Assembly (NCBI GenBank): GCA_024642645.1
Contig: JAHEAS010000007.1
Location: forward strand, 1-17,080
Length of the DNA stretch: 17,080 nucleotides
Direction of reading: 5' to 3'
Source of the DNA: Saprospirales bacterium
GTDB taxonomy: Bacteria; Bacteroidota; Bacteroidia; Chitinophagales; Saprospiraceae
This document shows, piece after piece, positions 14,453-17,080 of this stretch. The position numbers and the translations under genes were made by a program. Every line of letters starts with the position of its first letter. Positions within the stretch are counted from its first letter, which is position 1. Under the pieces are notes generated by a model that was not told where the DNA came from, made no database searches, and saw only the letters and a program-made list of their open reading frames with translations.

Positions 14453-15481
14453 TTATGCTAATGATTTACGGTGTATCCTTAGATGATTTTTTGCCTGCGA
14501 ATAACTTGGCAACCCTCCCAATGTTTGCCTAACGGCCTCCTTGACGGGCGTTACCGTGTAACCAATTTCATTCTGTGCTTTTTGACAGGAGAAAATGGCA
14601 TTGGTGGTGAATTTCCTCGCAATGAAAGTGGTAATAAAGGGTTTTTTGCTTGTCAGCTTTGAGCGTAAACCTTCCACCAATCCCACCATCCACATGAGTG
14701 GAAAAGGGATTCGGGTGAGGTTGAAATGCCGCCCGGACAGCTCTTCCACAAATCCAAAAAGTTGGAAATAACTAAGGTTTTCACCTCCGAGGATATAACC
14801 TTCGCCGCTCCTGCCCCTTACCATTGCCTGAAACATCCCGTTTACCACGTCATTTACAAAAGCATAATTTGCGATGGTCTTACCGTTGCCTGGTATGATG
14901 CGCCAGGTACCATTCAATATCCCCTCGATAATGCCTGTTATGCTGTTGCCTTCGCTCTTGATGCCTGGGCCGAAGACCCTGGAAAGGTAAACGAAGACCA
15001 CCTCCAGCCCGTAGTCAAGGTATTTTTTACTGACTTCTACTTGCCGATACTTTGACACCTCATAGGGGTCAGTCAAGTTGGCGCCATTATCGGTCCGCTC
15101 GTCGAGGGTTTGGTTTTCGTGGGACAACCCAAAGACGCCGCAGGATGATACTACCACGACTCGTCTCACCCCTTTGCGAAGACAAGTTTTTAGCAAAGTA
15201 TCAGTGCCGACAACGTTCACGTTGTGAAAAACATTCGGGTCTTTTGCCCAAATACCTACCACTGATGCGAGGTGAAACACGGTATCGCAGCCTTCAAGGG
15301 CCGGCTCTAGTGTTTCTGCTTGGCATACGTCACCAAAAAAGACGTTCACAGGCAGGTAGTCGAGCTTATGGGCGTCGGTGCCTTTCAGCATGAGAGCATT
15401 CACTTGGTATCCCCTGCCCAAAAGTTCCTCCGCAAGGTGATTGCCGATATATCCGTTTGCGCCTGTAATAAGGGTCTTCAT
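14453..15481 (-). CDS. NAD(P)-dependent epimerase/dehydratase (extended SDR)
   Basis: 342 codons. The protein starts with the Rossmann motif TGANGYIG (residues 6-13), the extended-SDR GxxGxxG pattern. The conserved FHLAS (69-73), VVVSS (109-113) and catalytic Y140-x3-K144 (DPYEVSKYRQ) follow. The C-terminal half binds the substrate and is the variable part; it contains a hydrophobic stretch, FPLMWMVGLVEGL. It resembles dihydroflavonol-4-reductase-like and HpnA-like sugar or sterol dehydrogenases, but the substrate cannot be read from the sequence. Length is normal. It overlaps no gene but is followed after one base by the sigma factor gene. Together with the SDR at 16148 it gives the operon two redox enzymes. 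Confidence 0.9.
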   Translation of the reverse strand: MKTLITGANGYIGNHLAEELLGRGYQVNALMLKGTDAHKLDYLPVNVFFGDVCQAETLEPALEGCDTVFHLASVVGIWAKDPNVFHNVNVVGTDTLLKTCLRKGVRRVVVVSSCGVFGLSHENQTLDERTDNGANLTDPYEVSKYRQVEVSKKYLDYGLEVVFVYLSRVFGPGIKSEGNSITGIIEGILNGTWRIIPGNGKTIANYAFVNDVVNGMFQAMVRGRSGEGYILGGENLSYFQLFGFVEELSGRHFNLTRIPFPLMWMVGLVEGLRSKLTSKKPFITTFIARKFTTNAIFSCQKAQNEIGYTVTPVKEAVRQTLGGLPSYSQAKNHLRIHRKSLA

Positions 15482-15530
15482 TTAATTTGATTTTTAAGTG
15501 CATATTATATGTATAAGTCCGGTGTGCTTC

Positions 15531-16121
15531 TCAATCTTTCAAAACCATTTCAACAGTTGTCAAACCGACATCCACATTCATGTTTTTTAGCTCCTTATTT
15601 TGATAATGGTAAATAGACTTCCTTCCCCTTGAATTCTGTTTTTCATACACATTACTCATTGATTTTTTAATTGCATGAAACCCTCCATATTCTTCCGAAT
15701 AAGCCGATTCAAAACCAGTTGGTTCGCCAAATACCATCATAGCCGCCGAATACCTTATAGGCCCATCGAAAGTGTTTTTTAATTTACCATCCTTATAGAA
15801 TTGGTATTTATTGCCTATTTTCTGAGTAGTGTTCGTTACATACGGCCTGCCGTTCAGCTTAATATCCACTTTCGAATACTCCAATTCCTGGTTCACATAA
15901 GTGGCTTGTACGTTGAAATTCATCCGCACAGTGGTCAATATCTTTACCTTGATTTCCATATCGTTATAATAGGTAGTTCTCTTGCCATCAATGACCTTGA
16001 AGGCGACAAATTCACCAACCGCATCGCCATTATGCAGTATATTAAACCGAATGGCATTGGTAGGCTTTGAGCCAATGAATGGCAGCAGCATAAAACATTG
16101 AAACAATATAGGACTCCACAT
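15531..16121 (-). CDS. DUF6134-like secreted protein
   Basis: 196 codons. The N-terminus MWSPILFQCFMLLPFIGSKP then TNA/IRF is a plausible Sec signal, though it lacks the usual lysine or arginine. The mature part reads as alternating strands with features I associate with DUF6134: an early NGDAVGEF turn, IRYSAAMMVFGEP (122-134), SEEYGGFHAI (142-151), then NVYEKQ and a YHYQNKELKNMNVDV stretch. Members are about 200 residues, as here, and have no known function. It lies 26 bases after the short-chain dehydrogenase and 49 bases before the epimerase, so it belongs to the same transcript. Confidence 0.75.
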   Translation of the reverse strand: MWSPILFQCFMLLPFIGSKPTNAIRFNILHNGDAVGEFVAFKVIDGKRTTYYNDMEIKVKILTTVRMNFNVQATYVNQELEYSKVDIKLNGRPYVTNTTQKIGNKYQFYKDGKLKNTFDGPIRYSAAMMVFGEPTGFESAYSEEYGGFHAIKKSMSNVYEKQNSRGRKSIYHYQNKELKNMNVDVGLTTVEMVLKD

Positions 16122-16147
16122 ATCAATTTATTTAGGGTTAGGAAGGC

Positions 16148-16957
16148 TCATTTCTGAGCTTCCCCTAATGTTTTCATTCCATTTTTGAAAGTAAAATCAA
16201 CAAACCATGGGGCCAGCATTTGCAGCCAGTAATATGTTTTGCCTTTCAGCCCCACGATTTTTTTAAAACTTCGGCTTTTAATGGCTTCGAGTACGGTACG
16301 TGCCGTATCCGCAGGTGTGTCAACAAACATGCTGTCATGCATTTGAAGGTTTGCCCATGTGCCATCGGCATGGAGCACTTTTTTCTCAGGGTCGTTTTTC
16401 GTCATGCCCACGTAAACAATGCCCACATGCACACCGTACGCGGCCGTCTCTACTTTCAATGTCTCAGCCAAAGCGGTCAAAGCCATCTTTGACATGCAGT
16501 AGGGAGCAGCGTTTGGCATTCCTCGAAGCCCCGCAAGCGAGGAGATGAAAACTACACTGCCCCTGCTGTTTTTCAAGTGCGGCATTGCCTCCAAGGTGGG
16601 GTACACGGCTCCCAAAATATTGCTATTAAATACCTGTTGAAAAACCACGGGGTTTATGTTTTCAAAATGCCCTCTCGCACCCACACCCACATTGTTCACA
16701 AGAATATCTATCCCTCCATATTCTGCTTTGGCATAAGCCATGAGTTCCTTGCAATCATTTGGGTTCGACACATCACCATTAAATGCGGTAACCGCATATC
16801 CAGTATGTTTAAACTCCGATAAAGTAGCCTCCAATTTATCCGCACTCCGGCCATTGATGATTACACGGGCGCCATTCATGGCCAAATGGTGAGCAATGGA
16901 TTTTCCAATTCCCATTGTTGAGCCAGTAACGATTGCCGTTTTTCCATTAATTTTCAT
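16148..16957 (-). CDS. Short-chain dehydrogenase/reductase (classical SDR)
   Basis: 269 codons. Cofactor motif TGSTMGIG at residues 11-18, NNVG at 88-91, and the catalytic set N113, S140, Y153 and K157 (PYCMSKMAL) are all in place, so it should be active with NAD(H) or NADP(H). NGRS at 35-38, after the second beta strand, hints at NADP but does not prove it. The C-terminal region carries a semi-hydrophobic tail (YYWLQMLAPWFVDFTF) that may touch a membrane or a lipid substrate. The substrate is unknown. This is the first gene of the six-gene minus-strand operon and lies about 60 bases downstream of the candidate promoter at 17021-17052. Confidence 0.92.
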   Translation of the reverse strand: MKINGKTAIVTGSTMGIGKSIAHHLAMNGARVIINGRSADKLEATLSEFKHTGYAVTAFNGDVSNPNDCKELMAYAKAEYGGIDILVNNVGVGARGHFENINPVVFQQVFNSNILGAVYPTLEAMPHLKNSRGSVVFISSLAGLRGMPNAAPYCMSKMALTALAETLKVETAAYGVHVGIVYVGMTKNDPEKKVLHADGTWANLQMHDSMFVDTPADTARTVLEAIKSRSFKKIVGLKGKTYYWLQMLAPWFVDFTFKNGMKTLGEAQK

Positions 16958-17020
16958 GTGGTCACAGATTAAGATTACTCACTAAAGCCCGGGTTAAATA
17001 GCTGGTGATTATTGTTTAAG

Positions 17021-17052
17021 CAAACCTACATGCATACTCCTCGCCTTCCAAA
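17021..17052 (-). promoter_or_regulatory. Bacteroidota-type promoter of the six-gene operon
   Basis: On the minus strand TTTG (17052-17049) is followed after exactly 20 bases by TAGGTTTG (17028-17021). Both match the Bacteroidota -33/-7 consensus without mismatch and with the usual spacing. The start point is expected near 17015, leaving a leader of about 58 bases before the dehydrogenase ATG. Confidence 0.65.
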
Positions 17053-17080
17053 GACAAATAATTCCATTTGCCACAAAAAA

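Overview
The window looks like a Bacteroidota chromosome, most likely a Saprospiraceae-type or related environmental lineage. Four things point that way: a giant HYR-repeat surface protein with a type IX secretion (T9SS) C-terminal sorting domain, start codons without Shine-Dalgarno sequences, several matches to the Bacteroidota promoter pattern (TTTG, about 20 bases, TAnnTTTG), and a mosaic of SpoIIM/DUF95, CdsA and small lipoprotein genes typical of that phylum. No rRNA, tRNA, transposase, integrase or CRISPR array was found.

Left part (1-6577, minus strand). The first 23 codons of a secreted protein run off the left edge. A perfect 11-bp hairpin with T-runs on both sides (a bidirectional terminator) separates it from a 2096-residue secreted adhesin. 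That protein has a signal peptide, about a dozen HYR/Ig-like modules (one of them split by two inserted domains), a proprotein-convertase P domain, two cohesin-like domains around a dockerin-like Ca-binding segment, and a T9SS type A tail. A good promoter candidate lies just upstream. A doubtful 96-codon GTG frame and an AT-rich gap follow.

Middle part (7309-12464, plus strand). A TerB-like small protein comes first. Then a Tat-signal beta-propeller that resembles the peptidyl-alpha-hydroxyglycine amidating lyase (PAL) domain is followed, 5 bases later, by a secreted protein with a chitobiase C-terminal-like domain. CdsA (CDP-diglyceride synthase) and a large SpoIIM/DUF95 membrane protein come next. 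The 81-base spacer between the last two consists almost entirely of 8-bp tandem units arranged as an imperfect inverted repeat.

Right part (12522-16957, minus strand). Six co-directional genes with short gaps form a probable operon behind an almost ideal promoter at 17021-17052: a short-chain dehydrogenase, a DUF6134-like secreted protein, an extended-SDR epimerase/reductase, an ECF-type sigma factor starting one base after the epimerase stop codon, and two paralogous lipoproteins. The lipoproteins carry one or two copies of a small repeated module around LKNG and ANNRQVST. Sigma factor plus lipoprotein pair is the least explained unit in the window. Its function is not known to me, and an envelope-response role is inference only.
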